Part shown: positions 62,680 to 64,000 of the stretch, piece after piece | Numbering within the stretch: position 1 is the first letter of the stretch | How the letters are laid out: each line of letters starts with the position of its first letter | NCBI GenBank assembly: GCA_021292105.1 | Contig: CM037857.1 | Coordinates: 34,852,680-34,916,679 of the forward strand | DNA length: 64,000 bases | Origin: Anadara kagoshimensis | Lineage: Eukaryota; Mollusca; Bivalvia; Arcoida; Arcidae | Direction of reading: 5' to 3' | The notes under the pieces: generated by a model | The model's database searches: none | What the model was told of the DNA's origin: nothing | The model's input: only the letters and a program-made list of their open reading frames with translations | Translations under genes and position numbers: made by a program

Positions 62680-62830
62680 CTAATCCATGTCCAAATCACA
62701 ATCCAAAAGCAAAGTAATAACTTTGGAACTGACAAGTTAGGTTAGACACGTGAACTTCCACCAGGGAAGTGAGACCGGGTGCAATGGACGGGTAAGCACC
62801 TTCTATTTAGCTAGCTACACCCACTATATA
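62680..62830 (-). repeat. Dispersed repeat D, inverted copy
   Basis: It reads ACTAATCCATGTCCAAATCA, AACTGACAAGTTAGGTTAGA, GAACTTCCACCAGGGAAGTG and TTTAGCTAGCTACACCC, the reverse complement of the copy at 26300-26480. Confidence 0.75.
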
Positions 62831-64000
62831 ATAAAAGATACAATGTACTTTAAAATAACCAAGTTATCATGACCGGTAACTGAGTTATGTGTAGAATAAT
62901 TTTACTACTGTCATTTAAATGAATGATAGGTCTATCAGTATCAGCTAAATCTTGCTCAATTATACATATTTCATGAGTTTCCTTTCTTGCAAGGAAAAAA
63001 GTTCTACAGACTCTCCTACCTTTGAAATACTGCTTACCCTACCCTTTTTTGGTTTTACTCACTTATTTTTCATTTGGCTTGCAATATCAAATGCAGTTCA
63101 AATGCTGTATAGAGCCACAATGATATATAGTTTTGCCAGTAGTTTGCTTTATGAAAGTAAATCACTACTAAATGTGTGTCACATGCTTATGTATCGCATT
63201 GTGAAACAAATACCATGATGTGTATCAAATCATGACTTAAGTGTATCATTCCAGCCCTAATGATGTAGCAATCACTGACTGTTACAGTGAGTTAGTGTTG
63301 TAACAAAATGAAAAGTGAGAAAGATCACATAGGGTACATGTAACCCCATTTTCACATCATCCTCAAGACTTTTATCCAAGTTTGCATGCTGGTTTACATT
63401 TGTACAAGTTTCATAAAAATCTAATGAAGAAATGTAAGAGAGACAACAAGAGCATGACAGACTGACTGATGGAAAGGACAAAAACATTATGTGCTCCAAA
63501 GCTTTGTATTCTTGGTGATAGGCGGAAGATATATTAAAGATGAAGATGGGAGTAGACAATTTGTCGTTTTCTGATTTTCATTATGTTATGCTATTTATTA
63601 TCAGGAGCCTTAACAGTTAAACTGGACATAACTTTTCTTGCATCACATGAAACCTGAGCATAATGTTAATAAGTCCCAGATCATTCTAGCCATCACACAA
63701 TTGTTTTGAGCTGATAATATTAAGAATAAGTTTGACACAAAAAGCCATCTTTTGTTTAAAGGTCACCGGTCACCAAAAACCGAAATTTTTCTAGTACTAT
63801 TTTCCGAAAGATTACATAATAAAAAGTCGATTTAGCCACAAATAACATTTTTTAATAATTTCTGTCCTTTGTTACAGCGTAAAATAAAGTCCTAAAACTG
63901 TTGAAAAACGGTGTTATCTCCCTTTGGTAGTAAAAGGGTCCAAAACCGGAAGTGACGCAGAAGGTGTTATCCAAGTTATCTAGTAACTAAAGCTTGTAGA
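62831..64000 (-). other. CPEB intron reaching the window edge
   Basis: No further CPEB exon is recognised on the minus strand. The sequence is mixed AT-rich, with a less AT-rich end (63750-64000, containing CACCGGTCACC and GGAAGTGACGCAG). The next upstream CPEB exon should lie to the right of the window. Confidence 0.5.

Noticed and set aside
63272-63559. Minus-strand open frame as a possible upstream CPEB exon
   Set aside because: The translation does not resemble CPEB linker or N-terminal sequence, and I see no convincing borders with the required phase.

Overview
The window is AT-rich, intron-rich animal nuclear DNA, most likely from a bivalve mollusc. This rests on introns with GT/AG borders and phase-matched exons, on tRNA-derived SINEs of a kind I recognise from bivalve genomes (3' tail built on ACTCA repeats), on the hairpin-ended repeat with its long intronic array near 58.6-60.5 kb, and on an old reverse-transcriptase fossil. 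No bacterial features, CRISPR arrays, operons or rRNA genes are visible. I cannot name the species.

Three genes can be assembled exon by exon. (1) CFAP99, plus strand, 306-21458: 18 coding exons that join in frame to 657 codons plus a stop, encoding a ciliary/flagellar coiled-coil protein. (2) TMEM128, plus strand, 24876-30306: four coding exons, 202 codons, a small four-helix membrane protein. The end of its second exon, with its splice donor, is tandemly triplicated. (3) The C-terminal half of a CPEB2/3/4 (Orb2-type) cytoplasmic polyadenylation element-binding protein, minus strand, 62482 down to 50072: six exons covering RRM1, RRM2 and the C-terminal zinc-binding region. Its N-terminal exons lie beyond the right edge. 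A very AT-rich gene-free stretch below its stop probably includes a long 3' UTR. TMEM128 and CPEB are convergent, separated by repeat-rich DNA.

Layout: 0.3-22.6 kb CFAP99 and its 3' UTR; 22.6-24.9 kb intergenic with a SINE and an inverted repeat; 24.9-31.0 kb TMEM128, with a nest of foldback and motif-iterating elements in intron 1 and a 29-bp minisatellite in the 3' UTR; 32.6-34.0 kb a 67-bp minisatellite with higher-order structure; 36.1-38.9 kb a reverse-transcriptase fossil joined to a 934-bp tandem duplication; 39-50 kb AT-rich; 50-62.5 kb CPEB exons, whose introns hold a TCA-trinucleotide locus, a 180-bp satellite and a 145-bp tandem array.

The three proteins do not form a pathway: one belongs to cilia, one to internal membranes, one to mRNA control. 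Their linkage is notable because, as I recall, all three human counterparts (with CPEB2) map to chromosome 4p. I found no new protein-coding system. The more interesting material is repeat architecture and the TMEM128 splice-site triplication. All gene models are read by eye and lack transcript support.
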